Origin: Pseudomonas chlororaphis subsp. chlororaphis
GTDB lineage: Bacteria; Pseudomonadota; Gammaproteobacteria; Pseudomonadales; Pseudomonadaceae
Length of the DNA: 64,000 nt
Assembly: GCF_003945765.1 (NCBI RefSeq)
Contig: NZ_CP027712.1
Location: 372,001-436,000, forward strand
Reading direction: 5' to 3'
A model generated the notes under the pieces. It was not told the origin of the DNA and did not search any database. It saw nothing but the letters and a program-made list of their open reading frames with translations. Made by a program: the position numbers and the translations under genes. This document shows positions 35,469-44,003 of the stretch, piece by piece (positions within the stretch are counted from its first letter, which is position 1; each line of letters begins with the position of its first letter).

Positions 35469-36224
35469 ATGTTCAAACGTCTTCTTCTTGTTCTTGCCAG
35501 CGCTTCGGTCCTCTTCGCCGCAGGCGCTCGCGCAGCGCAAACGCCAGGCACCTCCCTGGTGCTGCTGACGGAAAACTTCCCCCCCTACAACATGGCCAAG
35601 AACGGCAAGAACTTTGCCCAGGGCGAGAATATCAACGGTATCGCCGTGGATATCGTCCGCGAAATGTTCAAGCGTGCCGGGATCAATTACAGCCTGACCC
35701 TGCGTTTTCCCTGGGAGCGCATCTACAAGCTCGCCCTGGAGCAGCCGGGGTATGGCGTGTTTGTCACGGCGCGGCTGCCGGACCGGGAGCCGCTGTTCAA
35801 ATGGGTCGGCCCCATCGGCCCGGATGACTGGATCATGCTGGCCCGGGACGACAGCAAGATCGCCCTGCAATCCCTGGAGCAGGCGCGCAAGTACCGGATC
35901 GGCGCCTACAAGGGTGACGCCATCGCCGAGACCCTGGCCAAGCAAGGACTCAAGCCGCTGGTGGTGCTGAGGGACCAGGACAATGCCAGGAAGCTGGTTG
36001 GCGGCCAGATCGACCTATGGGCCACTGGCGATCCCGCCGGGCGCTATCTGGCCAGGCAGGAAGGCGTGACCGGGCTCAAGACCGTGCTGCGCTTCCACAG
36101 CGCCCAGTTGTACCTGGCGCTGAACAAAGAAGTCTCGGACGAGACCGTCGCCCGGCTGCAGGCCGCGCTGGATCAACTGCGCGAGGAGGGCGTGGTGGAA
36201 GAAATCATGGGGCGCTACCTCTGA
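35469..36224 (+). CDS. Periplasmic solute-binding protein, family 3
   Basis: 251 aa with a signal peptide (MFKRLLLVLASASVLFAAGA). The mature protein opens with the family strand LVLLTENFPPYNM, followed by VDIVREMFKRAGINYSLTLR, and the FVTARLPDREPLFKWVGPI region replaces the usual arginine-binding FTxPY motif. This suggests it binds something other than a standard alpha-amino acid. No ABC permease or ATPase genes adjoin it, so it is an orphan sensor or binding protein. It follows hisF after 63 bp and may be co-transcribed with the histidine genes (PAO1 PA5139 position, recalled). Confidence 0.82.
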   Translation: MFKRLLLVLASASVLFAAGARAAQTPGTSLVLLTENFPPYNMAKNGKNFAQGENINGIAVDIVREMFKRAGINYSLTLRFPWERIYKLALEQPGYGVFVTARLPDREPLFKWVGPIGPDDWIMLARDDSKIALQSLEQARKYRIGAYKGDAIAETLAKQGLKPLVVLRDQDNARKLVGGQIDLWATGDPAGRYLARQEGVTGLKTVLRFHSAQLYLALNKEVSDETVARLQAALDQLREEGVVEEIMGRYL

Positions 36225-36231
36225 CTGCTCC

Positions 36232-36365
36232 CCTGTAGCCGCTGCCGCAGGCTGCGATCGACGGCGCAGCCGTCGCCAACGATATTCCATGCCACCCAGG
36301 ATTATGTGCTGGCCGCATTAGCGGCCGCTGCGCGCCCGATCGCAGCCTGCGGCAGCGGCTACAGG
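36232..36365. repeat. Paired inverted REP elements (REPIN), family B
   Basis: ctgtagccgctgccgcaggc at the left and gcctgcggcagcggctacag at the right are perfect inverses about 90 bp apart. They lie between two convergent genes. Confidence 0.92.
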
Positions 36366-36376
36366 GTATGTTGGCC

Positions 36377-37195
36377 TCAGCGGTAAACCCCATCCTTGCC
36401 GTGCCCGGCCATGGCCTTGTTGCTGCGCACGCTGATCATCAACTTGATATCGATCCAGTCGATGCCCTGGGCCTTGAGCCTGGGCAGTTCGCGTTCGAGC
36501 ACGGCCAGGGTCTGCGGGTAGGGATGGCCGATCACCACCGCCGAACCCTGCTTGCGCGCGAGGTTGATCGCGGTCTGCAACTGGGTGCCGATCGCCGCTT
36601 CGGTGCGTTCGTCGTCGAGGAACACATCGCGGGAGACGCTGGCCAGGCCGATCTTCTGCGCCTCGGCGGCGGCCACGGTCTTGGCGCTGGTGCGGCTGTC
36701 GACAAAGAACTTGTGGCGGCGCTGCAACTCGCCCATCAGCCAGGCCATGGCCTGGGGCTGGGAGGTCATGCGGCTGCCCATGTGGTTGTTGATGCCGCTG
36801 GTGTAGGGCACGGCCTTGAAGGCGGCGTTGAGGCGCTTTTCCAGCTCTTCGATGGGCAGCTCGGGGTGCCAGGCGAAGGGCCCGGTGGCCGGGTCCATGG
36901 GCATGTGCAGGATGACGATCTTGCCGGCGCGATGGGCTTCGCGGGCGAACTCGGCGGCGTGGGGCGTGTCGGGCATGATCGCCGTGGTCACCGGGCCGGG
37001 CAGGGCGAGTACGCGGCGATCGCGGGGCAGGTTCTGCCCGAGGTCGTCGATGATCAGGCTCAGGTAGGCCTTGCGCGGGGCGGGCTCGGCGGCCTGGGTC
37101 GAGGTGAAGGCGAGGAGGCACAGAAGCCCGATCATGAGCCTCCACGACAACCGTGGGAGGGGTTGGCGTTGGTTGATCATGGGGATTTGAAGCAT
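36377..37195 (-). CDS. Divergent polysaccharide deacetylase family protein (YibQ type)
   Basis: 272 aa. A signal peptide or anchor at about residues 18-36 is followed by the YibQ domain: LSLIIDDLGQNLPRDRRVLA with the paired aspartates, VILHMPMDP, SGINNHMGSRMTS, FFVDSRTSAKT and VVIGHPYPQTLAVLE. The metal-binding Asp and His residues of NodB-like deacetylases appear conserved in part. Substrate is uncharacterised; the usual location beside envC and ctpA hints at a cell-wall role (inference). The start is ATG 37195 or 37180; neither has a clear ribosome binding site. Confidence 0.85.
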   Translation of the reverse strand: MLQIPMINQRQPLPRLSWRLMIGLLCLLAFTSTQAAEPAPRKAYLSLIIDDLGQNLPRDRRVLALPGPVTTAIMPDTPHAAEFAREAHRAGKIVILHMPMDPATGPFAWHPELPIEELEKRLNAAFKAVPYTSGINNHMGSRMTSQPQAMAWLMGELQRRHKFFVDSRTSAKTVAAAEAQKIGLASVSRDVFLDDERTEAAIGTQLQTAINLARKQGSAVVIGHPYPQTLAVLERELPRLKAQGIDWIDIKLMISVRSNKAMAGHGKDGVYR

Positions 37196-37238
37196 AGGGT
37201 TCGGGTAAAGCCTTGGCGGGGTGTGGCGGTCATCAGGG

Positions 37239-37292
37239 CACTATCGCGAGCAAGCTTCGCTCCTGCAGAGGAGGCGGCGGGCTTGCTCGCGA
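37239..37292. repeat. Degenerate family A REP pair
   Basis: tcgcgagcaagcttcgctcc and, 17 bp on, an inverted partial copy gggcttgctcgcgac. It separates the deacetylase gene from ctpA. Confidence 0.7.
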
Positions 37293-37301
37293 CGGGTTCC
37301 A

Positions 37302-38612
37302 TCACTTGCTGCGGGTGATGCTCAGGCCCTTGAGCAGGCTGAGGGCCTGGGCCAGCTGGTAGTCGTCGTCCTGCGGCATCGGCTTGGGCTTGCTGCCGGA
37401 AGCGGTCGGCTTGTCGGCGCCGCCGTTGCCATTGCCCAGGTGACCTTGCAGGTCGGCTTCCTTGAAGTACTCGTTGTCCTGCGCTTCGCTGGTGATCTTG
37501 GCGCGGCGCACCTCGATGTCCGGCACGATGCCCTGGGCTTGGATCGAACGGCCGTTCGGCGTGAAGTACAGCGCGGTGGTGATCTTCAGCGCACGGTCGT
37601 TGTTCAGCGGCAGCACGGTTTGCACCGAGCCCTTGCCGAAGCTGGTGGTGCCCATCAGCACCGCGCGTTTCTGGTCCTGCAGGGCGCCGGCGACGATCTC
37701 CGAAGCCGAGGCGCTGCCACCGTTGATCAGCACCACCATCGGCACCGCTTCGCTTTCGTCCTTGCCGGTGGCGGAGAAGCGCAGCTCGGAGTTGGCGATG
37801 CGGCCCTTGGTGTAGACGATCAGGCCCTTGGTGATGAAGTGGTCGACCACTTCCACCGCCGATTGCAGCACACCGCCCGGGTTGTTGCGCAAATCGAGGA
37901 TGATGCCGTTGAGCTTCTTGCCGTTGTCCTTGCGCAGCTTGGCCAGGGCCTTTGAGACTTCCTCGCCGGTCTTGACCTGGAACTGGGTGATGCGGATGTA
38001 GCCGTAGCCCGACTCCAGCAGTTGGCTCTTCACGCTCTTCACCTGGATGGTGGCGCGGGCCAGGGTCACGTCGAACGGCGCACCGCCGTCGCGTACCAGG
38101 GTCAGGGTGATCTTCTGGCCGATCTTGCCGCGCATCTTGTCCACGGCTTCGGTCATGCTCTGGCCGCGGGTCGGCTGGCCGTTGATCTTGACGATCAGGT
38201 CGCCGGCCTGGATGCCGGCCTTGGACGCCGGGGTGTCGTCGATCGGCGACACCACCTTGATGATGCCGTCCTCGGCGCCGACTTCGATGCCCAGGCCGCC
38301 GAACTCGCCGCTGGTGCTTTCCTGCAGCTCGGCGAAGTCTTCAGGGCCCAGGTAGGCCGAATGCGGGTCGAGGTTGCTGAGCATGCCCTTGATGGCGTTT
38401 TCCAGCAGGGTCTTGTCGTCGACGGGTTCGACATAGGCGGCCTTGATCCGGTCCATGACCTCGGCGAAGGTGCGCAGCTCTTCGAGCGGCAATGGCGCCT
38501 TGGTGGTCGTGGCGGCTGCCGACTGAGCGGTTTCGGCGGCGAACGCCAGGGGCGCACCGATCACCAGAGCGATCGTCAGGGCCAGCGAGGTGAGGCGGGA
38601 CAAATGCAGCAT
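37302..38612 (-). CDS. ctpA: Carboxyl-terminal processing protease CtpA
   Basis: A periplasmic serine protease of family S41 (tail-specific protease group) that degrades cell-wall cross-link hydrolases in P. aeruginosa. 436 aa: signal peptide, PDZ domain at about residues 95-170 (GLGIEVGAEDG through LIVKINGQPTRG), and a catalytic Ser-Lys pair in INGGSASASEIVAGAL and TSFGKGSVQT. A Gly/Pro-rich tail follows. The longer frame begins 41 codons earlier, but ATG 38612, preceded by aggagttcgac, matches a typical signal peptide. Immediately downstream of the EnvC-like gene. Confidence 0.95.
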   Translation of the reverse strand: MLHLSRLTSLALTIALVIGAPLAFAAETAQSAAATTTKAPLPLEELRTFAEVMDRIKAAYVEPVDDKTLLENAIKGMLSNLDPHSAYLGPEDFAELQESTSGEFGGLGIEVGAEDGIIKVVSPIDDTPASKAGIQAGDLIVKINGQPTRGQSMTEAVDKMRGKIGQKITLTLVRDGGAPFDVTLARATIQVKSVKSQLLESGYGYIRITQFQVKTGEEVSKALAKLRKDNGKKLNGIILDLRNNPGGVLQSAVEVVDHFITKGLIVYTKGRIANSELRFSATGKDESEAVPMVVLINGGSASASEIVAGALQDQKRAVLMGTTSFGKGSVQTVLPLNNDRALKITTALYFTPNGRSIQAQGIVPDIEVRRAKITSEAQDNEYFKEADLQGHLGNGNGGADKPTASGSKPKPMPQDDDYQLAQALSLLKGLSITRSK

Positions 38613-38643
38613 GTCGAACGAACTCCTGAATGAGATGGCGCGC

Positions 38644-39930
38644 TTATCCTTGCGCGCGGCACCATTGTGCTGGGTCGCTTGGGCGACCCTGCTGGCGAAT
38701 AGCGAAGTACAGTGCAGGCGCGCCCTGTCCGCCACTGCTACCGACAGTGGAGATGGACTCGCCGGCCTTGACGATATCGCCCGCTTCTTTAAGCAGCGTC
38801 TGGTTGTGTCCGTAGAGGCTCAAGTAGCCGTTGCCATGGTCGAGGATCACCAGCAGGCCGGCGCCGCGCAACCAGTCGGCGAACACTACACGGCCGCCAT
38901 GGACGGCATGCACCTGGCTGCCGGCCGAGGCGCTGATCATCACCCCGTCCCACTTGGTCCGGGCATCGTCGCCGCGGCTTTCGCCGAAGCGCGCCAGCAG
39001 TCGACCATCAACCGGCCATGGAAGTTTTCCTCGGGATGAAGCAAAAGGGCCTCCATAGGAGGCGCCTGCGCTGGAAACCAAGGGGCCGGGTGTCGCTCGG
39101 GGCGGCTTGCTCGGGCTCTCGTCGGCACTGGCCTGGGCCTCACGCAAACGCTTTTTTTCGGCTTCCTGCTGGGCGATCAGCGCTTTCTGTCGCGCTTCCT
39201 CTGCCTCGCGGGCCTGGCGGGCCAGGGTTTCCTCGATGGTTTTCAGGACCTTGCCCAGATCGGCCTGGTCCTGTTCGCGGGCCTTGAGCTTGTCGCCACG
39301 GGCCTTCACGTCGTCATTGAGCTTGGCCAGGGCCACCTGGCGTTCCTTGCGGACCTTGTCGAGTTCTTCACGCTGGGTGTCGAGGCTGCTTTTCTGCACC
39401 AGCAGCTGGGCTTGCTGCAGGGAGATTTCCTTTTCGACATTGGCCAGCTGGCGCAGGGTCTCGTTGAAATTCTTCAGCTGCTCCAGGCGGGCCTGGCTCA
39501 GGTAGTCGTAATAAGTCAGGGTGCGGGCGAATTTTTCCGGGTTCTGCTGGTTGAGCAGCAACTTGAGGTACTCCTGACGGCCGTTCTGGTAGGCCGCACG
39601 GGCCTGGATGGCGATCAGTCGTTGTTGTTCAATGCGCGCGCTCTGGAGTTTTTTTTTCTCCTCATCGAGTCGCTGCAGCTCGGATTCGCTTTTCTTCAGC
39701 TCTTTCTGCAGGGCATCGACCTGCTTTTCCAGCTTGCCCATCTCGGTTTCGGTGCCGCGCAGGTCTTTCTGCACGCCGGATTTTTCTTCCTGCAGCTTGC
39801 CCAGCAGCTTTTTCAGCTCGGCAATATCCTGACGCGTGGCGTCCAACTGCTGTTGGGTTTGCGCGCGCTCGTCGGCGAAGGCCGGTTGGAGCAGGCAGAT
39901 CAGAGCAAGGGTAATCAGGGCGCGAAGCAT
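38644..39930 (-). CDS. envC: EnvC-like murein hydrolase activator
   Basis: A periplasmic protein with a signal peptide, a long coiled coil (about residues 25-265, with heptads such as LEKQVDALQKELKKSESELQ) and a C-terminal LytM domain. The LytM active-site His-x3-Asp and His-x-His are degenerate (ARTKWDGVMI and YGHNQTLL retain only part), as in E. coli EnvC, which activates amidases AmiA/B rather than cutting murein itself. 428 aa. The ATG at 39930 is preferred; a GTG at 39945 adds five residues. Precedes ctpA in the same direction. Confidence 0.9.
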   Translation of the reverse strand: MLRALITLALICLLQPAFADERAQTQQQLDATRQDIAELKKLLGKLQEEKSGVQKDLRGTETEMGKLEKQVDALQKELKKSESELQRLDEEKKKLQSARIEQQRLIAIQARAAYQNGRQEYLKLLLNQQNPEKFARTLTYYDYLSQARLEQLKNFNETLRQLANVEKEISLQQAQLLVQKSSLDTQREELDKVRKERQVALAKLNDDVKARGDKLKAREQDQADLGKVLKTIEETLARQAREAEEARQKALIAQQEAEKKRLREAQASADESPSKPPRATPGPLVSSAGASYGGPFASSRGKLPWPVDGRLLARFGESRGDDARTKWDGVMISASAGSQVHAVHGGRVVFADWLRGAGLLVILDHGNGYLSLYGHNQTLLKEAGDIVKAGESISTVGSSGGQGAPALYFAIRQQGRPSDPAQWCRAQG

Positions 39931-39984
39931 AGAGGCGGGCGACACCAGGGAAAGGGACGGCCTAGTATGCCCGCCCCTCGCTGC

Positions 39985-40022
39985 AAAAAAAACGCCTCAA
40001 AGCCAACTGCTTTGAGGCGTTC
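39985..40022 (-). terminator. Terminator of gpmI
   Basis: A 13-bp perfect stem aacgcctcaaagc / gctttgaggcgtt with a 5-nt loop. On the minus strand it ends in eight T residues, 46 bp after the gpmI stop. Confidence 0.93.
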
Positions 40023-40066
40023 GTCATAAAAAGCCGTTTGCGGCCCATTATTCGGTCTTTTTGATA

Positions 40067-41596
40067 TCAGACCAGTATCGAAGTGCCAGTCATTTCCGCG
40101 GGCTGCGGCAGGCCCAGCAGTTTCAGCATGGTCGGCGCCACGTCGGCCAGGACTCCGCCTTCACGGACTTTCAGGTCGCGCTTGCCCACATAGATGAAGG
40201 GTACCGGCTCGCTGGTGTGGGCGGTGTGGGCCTGGCCGGTGGAAGCGTCGGACATCTGCTCGACATTACCGTGGTCGGCGGTGATCAGGGCTTCGCCGCC
40301 GACCTTTTCCAGGGCATCGACGATGCGGCCGACGCACAGGTCCAGGCACTCGACGGCCTTGACCGCGGCGTCGAACACGCCGCTGTGGCCAACCATGTCG
40401 CCGTTGGCGTAGTTGACCACGATCACGTCGTAGCGCTGGTTTTCGATGGCGTCGACGATCCGGTCGGTGACTTCCGGCGCGCTCATCTCCGGCTGCAGGT
40501 CGTAGGTGGCGACTTTCGGCGACGGGATCAGGATGCGTTCTTCGCCCGGGAATGGCTCTTCACGGCCGCCGGAGAAGAAGAAGGTCACGTGGGCGTATTT
40601 TTCGGTTTCGGCGATGCGCAGCTGGGTCTTGCCGTTTTTCGCCAGGTAATCGCCCAGCACGTTTTCCAGGCTGCCCGGGGCAAAGGCCGAAGGGGCCGGA
40701 ATGCTTGCCGCGTATTGGGTCAGCATGACGAAACCGGCCAGTTTCGGCTGGCGGGCGCGCTCGAATTCCTTGAAACCGTCCTCGACGAACACCCGGCTCA
40801 GCTCGCGGGCGCGGTCGGCGCGGAAGTTCATGAACACCACGGCGTCGCCGTCTTCGACTTTCACCGGCTCGCCGAGGGTGGTGGCCTTGACGAATTCGTC
40901 GCTCTCGCCACGCTCGTAGGCGGCCTGCAGGCCTTCCTGGGCGGTGGCGGCGTTGAATTCACCCTTGCCATCGACGATCAGGTTGTAGGCCTGGGCCACG
41001 CGGTCCCAGCGGTTGTCGCGGTCCATGGCGAAGTAGCGGCCGATCAGGCTGGCGATGCGGCCCTTGCCCAGGGTCTTGAAGGTTTCATCCAGCAGTTCGA
41101 TCGACGAGGTGGCGCTTTTCGGCGGGGTGTCGCGGCCGTCGAGGAAGGCGTGCAGGTAGATCTTCTCGGCGCCACGCTTGAAGGCCAGTTCGGCCATGGC
41201 CACCAGATGGTCCTGGTGGCTGTGCACGCCGCCATCGGACAGCAGGCCGAGGATATGCACGGCCTTGTCGGCGGCCACGGCTTTATCCACGGCGGCGCAA
41301 ATGGTCGGGTTCTCGAAGAACTCGCCATCGCGGATGGCTTTGGTGACACGGGTGAAATCCTGGTACACCACGCGGCCGGCGCCGAGGTTCATGTGGCCGA
41401 CTTCGGAGTTGCCCATCTGGCCGTCCGGCAGGCCGACATCCATGCCCGAACCCGAGATCAGGCCGTTCGGCACGCTGGCGCACAGGCGGTCGAGGACCGG
41501 CTTCTTGGCTGCATAGATAGCGTTGGATTCGTGGCTCTCGCTGTGACCGAAGCCATCCAGAATCATCAGGACCAAAGGTTTAGGCGTGGTAGTCAT
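40067..41596 (-). CDS. gpmI: 2,3-bisphosphoglycerate-independent phosphoglycerate mutase
   Basis: Interconverts 3- and 2-phosphoglycerate in glycolysis, using manganese. 509 aa. The alkaline-phosphatase-like core carries LMILDGFG (metal Asp), the phosphorylated serine in [14 protein letters not shown], and the metal sites [17 protein letters not shown] and [13 protein letters not shown]. The upstream frame extension (26 codons) was dropped in favour of ATG 41596 behind gagtggaatct. It is divergent from the rhodanese gene, as in PAO1 (PA5131/PA5130, recalled). Confidence 0.96.
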   Translation of the reverse strand: MTTTPKPLVLMILDGFGHSESHESNAIYAAKKPVLDRLCASVPNGLISGSGMDVGLPDGQMGNSEVGHMNLGAGRVVYQDFTRVTKAIRDGEFFENPTICAAVDKAVAADKAVHILGLLSDGGVHSHQDHLVAMAELAFKRGAEKIYLHAFLDGRDTPPKSATSSIELLDETFKTLGKGRIASLIGRYFAMDRDNRWDRVAQAYNLIVDGKGEFNAATAQEGLQAAYERGESDEFVKATTLGEPVKVEDGDAVVFMNFRADRARELSRVFVEDGFKEFERARQPKLAGFVMLTQYAASIPAPSAFAPGSLENVLGDYLAKNGKTQLRIAETEKYAHVTFFFSGGREEPFPGEERILIPSPKVATYDLQPEMSAPEVTDRIVDAIENQRYDVIVVNYANGDMVGHSGVFDAAVKAVECLDLCVGRIVDALEKVGGEALITADHGNVEQMSDASTGQAHTAHTSEPVPFIYVGKRDLKVREGGVLADVAPTMLKLLGLPQPAEMTGTSILV

Positions 41597-41687
41597 AGAT
41601 TCCACTCGTGGCTGGATTGGGAGAATGTTGGAAAAAGGGAGTGGCAGTTTAAAGCGAAGTTCCGGTGGCGTCACCGCCGGGCGGGGT

Positions 41688-41715
41688 TTGGCCGACCCGG
41701 AGGGCTGTGTATACT
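41688..41715 (+). promoter_or_regulatory. Predicted promoter of the rhodanese-grxC-secB operon
   Basis: TTGGCC at 41688-41693 and TATACT at 41710-41715 with a 16-nt spacer, 33 bp before the start codon. Confidence 0.5.
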
Positions 41716-41747
41716 GGCCGACATTTTAACGCCCTGGAACCTCCTTG

Positions 41748-42161
41748 ATGGTTGCTCACCTGATTCAATTCGCCACTGAACACTACTTGCTCGTCGGCGC
41801 CTTCGTCATCTTGCTGGCTCTGTTGATCGCTCACGAGTTGAGCCGCGGCGGCCGCAGCCTCAGCACCCGTGAACTGACCGCGCTGGTGAACAGCGAGCAG
41901 GGCGTGGTGATCGATATCCGTCCGACCAAGGACTTCGCCGCGGGCCATATCGTCGGCGCGTTGAACATCCCTCAAGACAAACTGGCCGCCCGCGTGGGCG
42001 AGCTGGAAAAGCACAAGGCCAAGACCATCATTCTGGTCGACGCCCTGGGTCAGCACGCGGGCACCCACGCTCGCGAGCTGATGAAGTCCGGCTTCACCGC
42101 CGCCAAGCTGTCCGGCGGCGTTGGCAGCTGGAAAGCCGACAACCTGCCGCTGGTGAAGTGA
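41748..42161 (+). CDS. Membrane-anchored rhodanese-like protein (YibN type)
   Basis: 137 aa with one N-terminal membrane helix (HYLLVGAFVILLALLIAHEL) and a cytosolic rhodanese domain starting LSTRELTALVNSEQGVVIDI. The active loop reads ILVDALGQHAGTHA, with no cysteine where active rhodaneses carry CxxGxR, so sulfurtransferase activity is unlikely. E. coli YibN, also beside grxC and secB, lacks the normal loop too. The ATG is at 41748; grxC begins one base after its stop. Confidence 0.88.
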   Translation: MVAHLIQFATEHYLLVGAFVILLALLIAHELSRGGRSLSTRELTALVNSEQGVVIDIRPTKDFAAGHIVGALNIPQDKLAARVGELEKHKAKTIILVDALGQHAGTHARELMKSGFTAAKLSGGVGSWKADNLPLVK

Positions 42162-42162
42162 T

Positions 42163-42417
42163 ATGGCTGCCGTCGTCGTCTATTCCAGCGATTACTGCCC
42201 CTACTGCTCGCGGGCCAAGTACCTGCTCGAGAACAAAGGCGTAGCCTTCGAAGAGATCAAGGTCGACGGCAAGCCGCAGGTTCGCGCCGAAATGGCCCAG
42301 AAGGCCGGGCGCACGTCCGTGCCGCAGATCTGGATCGGCAGCACCCATGTGGGCGGTTGTGACGATCTGTTCGCCCTGGAGCGCGCCGGCAAGCTCGACG
42401 CGCTGCTCGCGGCCTGA
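42163..42417 (+). CDS. grxC: Glutaredoxin 3
   Basis: A glutathione-dependent dithiol oxidoreductase, 84 aa. The redox site CPYC is in YSSDYCPYCSRAKYLL, the cis-Pro loop TSVPQIWIG and the GSH-binding GGCDDLFALE are all present. Starts one base after the rhodanese stop and 56 bp before secB. Confidence 0.96.
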   Translation: MAAVVVYSSDYCPYCSRAKYLLENKGVAFEEIKVDGKPQVRAEMAQKAGRTSVPQIWIGSTHVGGCDDLFALERAGKLDALLAA

Positions 42418-42473
42418 CTGACCACCCAAGTTCAGCAAACCCTACATGACCCCGAGATCAAGAAGGATCTGAG

Positions 42474-42956
42474 ATGACTGACCAACAGAACACCGCTGCG
42501 ACCGAAGACGAATCCGCACCGCAATTCTCGCTGCAGCGTATCTATGTGCGTGACCTGTCTTTCGAAGCTCCGAAAAGCCCGGCGATCTTCCGCCAGCAGT
42601 GGGAGCCGAGCGTCGGCCTGGACCTGAACACCCGTCAGAAGGCGCTGGAAGAGGGTTTCCACGAAGTCGTGCTGACCCTGTCGGTCACCGTGAAGAACGG
42701 CGACGAAGTGGCGTTCATCGCCGAAGTGCAACAGGCCGGTATCTTCCTGATCAAGAACCTGGACGACGCTTCGATGAGCCACACCCTGGGCGCGTTCTGT
42801 CCGAACATCCTGTTCCCGTACGCTCGCGAAGCGCTGGACAGCCTGGTGACCCGCGGTTCGTTCCCGGCCCTGATGCTGGCTCCGGTGAACTTCGACGCGC
42901 TGTACGCGCAAGAGCTGCAACGCCTGCAGGCGGCCGGTGAAGGCACCGTTCAGTAA
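42474..42956 (+). CDS. secB: Protein-export chaperone SecB
   Basis: A tetrameric cytosolic chaperone that keeps preproteins unfolded for SecA. 160 aa. Conserved segments are [39 protein letters not shown], and the SecA-contact region around [24 protein letters not shown] [11 protein letters not shown], then [19 protein letters not shown]. The ATG follows agaaggatctgag. Last gene of the operon, closed by a very strong terminator. Confidence 0.97.
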   Translation: MTDQQNTAATEDESAPQFSLQRIYVRDLSFEAPKSPAIFRQQWEPSVGLDLNTRQKALEEGFHEVVLTLSVTVKNGDEVAFIAEVQQAGIFLIKNLDDASMSHTLGAFCPNILFPYAREALDSLVTRGSFPALMLAPVNFDALYAQELQRLQAAGEGTVQ

Positions 42957-42963
42957 GAGCTTT

Positions 42964-43013
42964 GCCCGAGCATGAAAAAAGCGCCGTTAAAGGCGCTTTT
43001 TTCATGCTCGGGC
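42964..43013. terminator. Bidirectional terminator after secB (22-bp perfect stem)
   Basis: The arms at 42964-42985 and 42992-43013 are exact inverse complements over 22 bp, with a 6-nt loop and an internal A6/T6 tract. It works in either direction, for secB and for trmL. Confidence 0.92.
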
Positions 43014-43022
43014 GAAACATTC

Positions 43023-43113
43023 GGGTAGGAGCGAGGCTTGCCCGCGATGGGGCCGACGCGAAACGTCTGAAGCACTGCGTTATCGTTCATCGCGAGCAAG
43101 CTTCGCTCCTACT
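43023..43113. repeat. Paired inverted REP elements (REPIN), family A
   Basis: gtaggagcgaggcttgcccg and the inverted, partly diverged cgcgagcaagcttcgctcct, about 45 bp apart. The right arm overlaps the last codons of trmL. Confidence 0.85.
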
Positions 43114-43564
43114 TGAACCCCAGCTGGCGCCAGGCTTCGTAGACAGCCACCGCCACGGTGTTGGACAGGTTCAGGCTGCGGCAGCCTTCGCGCATGGGCA
43201 GGCGCAGGCGTTGTTCGGCGGGCAGGGCGTCCAGTACCTCGGCGGGTAGGCCACGGCTTTCCGGGCCGAACAGGAAGGCATCGCCCTCGGCGAAGCTGGC
43301 GTCGTGGAAAGGTCGCGAGCCCTTGGTGGTGAAGGCGAACAGGCGCGGATGGCCTAGGCTTTCAAGACAGCTGGCGAGGTCGGCATGGCGCTGCAGGGTG
43401 GCGTACTCGTGGTAGTCGAGGCCGGCCCGGCGCAGGCGCTTGTCGTCCATTTCGAAACCCAGCGGTTCGATCAAATGCAGGTGGCAGCCGCTATTGGCGC
43501 ACAGCCTGATTACGTTGCCGGTATTCGGCGGAATTTCTGGTTGAAAAAGGATGACGTGAAACAT
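43109..43564 (-). CDS. trmL: tRNA (cytidine(34)-2'-O)-methyltransferase TrmL
   Basis: Methylates the wobble ribose of tRNA-Leu isoacceptors. 151 aa, a minimal SPOUT domain. MFHVILFQPEIPPNTGNVIR at the N-terminus, FLFGPESRGLPAEVL, and the knotted SAM-binding C-terminus MREGCRSLNLSNTVAVAVYE are diagnostic. The frame remains open far upstream, through the neighbouring gene and repeat array, but the real start is the ATG at 43564. Its start codon overlaps that of the divergent gene at 43563 by two bases. Confidence 0.95.
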   Translation of the reverse strand: MFHVILFQPEIPPNTGNVIRLCANSGCHLHLIEPLGFEMDDKRLRRAGLDYHEYATLQRHADLASCLESLGHPRLFAFTTKGSRPFHDASFAEGDAFLFGPESRGLPAEVLDALPAEQRLRLPMREGCRSLNLSNTVAVAVYEAWRQLGFK

Positions 43565-44003
43565 GCACGGCTCCGAAGAAAAAGACAGGCCGCATTCTAC
43601 GCCTGAAGCGGACGTCCGGCCGAAGCTAATGCTGCGGGTATTCGGCTCGCTGGCGATCTTTGGCGTGATGGTCGGGTTGATGATCGGTCGCCTCACCACC
43701 CCGGACCCCACCGAGTTGCAGGAAGTGCAGGTCCAGCCCAACGCCCTGGTGGTGTGGTTCAACAACGAGCCCAAGGTCCATGGCGAGCACATCGACGGGG
43801 CCGTGGTGCTGTTGTTCGAGGCCGAGGGGCGAGCGCAGAAGGGCCAGTTGAAGATCAACGACAAGGATGCCAACTGGCGGGTGCGGGCGGCTGAGGAAGG
43901 GTTGCTGTTGAACGTGGTCGCAGCAAGAGCGCTGCACGCCGAGTGGTCGGGCAGCGAGGTCGACGGGCGCTGGCGCCTGGAGATCCGGCTGCGCGAGGAA
44001 TAA
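43563..44003 (+). CDS. Hypothetical single-pass membrane protein (146 aa)
   Basis: After a 20-residue charged N-terminus there is one hydrophobic helix (LMLRVFGSLAIFGVMVGLMIG) and then a 95-residue domain, probably periplasmic, of alternating strands (LEVQ-like LQEVQVQPNALVVWFNNEPK, GQLKINDKDANWRV). No family recognised. Start ATG 43563 has aagga 10 nt upstream and overlaps the divergent trmL start codon; a shorter start at 43629 begins just before the helix. The five-copy structured repeat array starts at its stop codon. Confidence 0.7.
   Translation: MHGSEEKDRPHSTPEADVRPKLMLRVFGSLAIFGVMVGLMIGRLTTPDPTELQEVQVQPNALVVWFNNEPKVHGEHIDGAVVLLFEAEGRAQKGQLKINDKDANWRVRAAEEGLLLNVVAARALHAEWSGSEVDGRWRLEIRLREE

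Noticed and set aside
32721..35945. 1074-codon open frame antisense to the histidine operon
   Set aside because: Composition is the mirror of high-GC codon bias on the other strand; all five his-region genes on the plus strand match known families.
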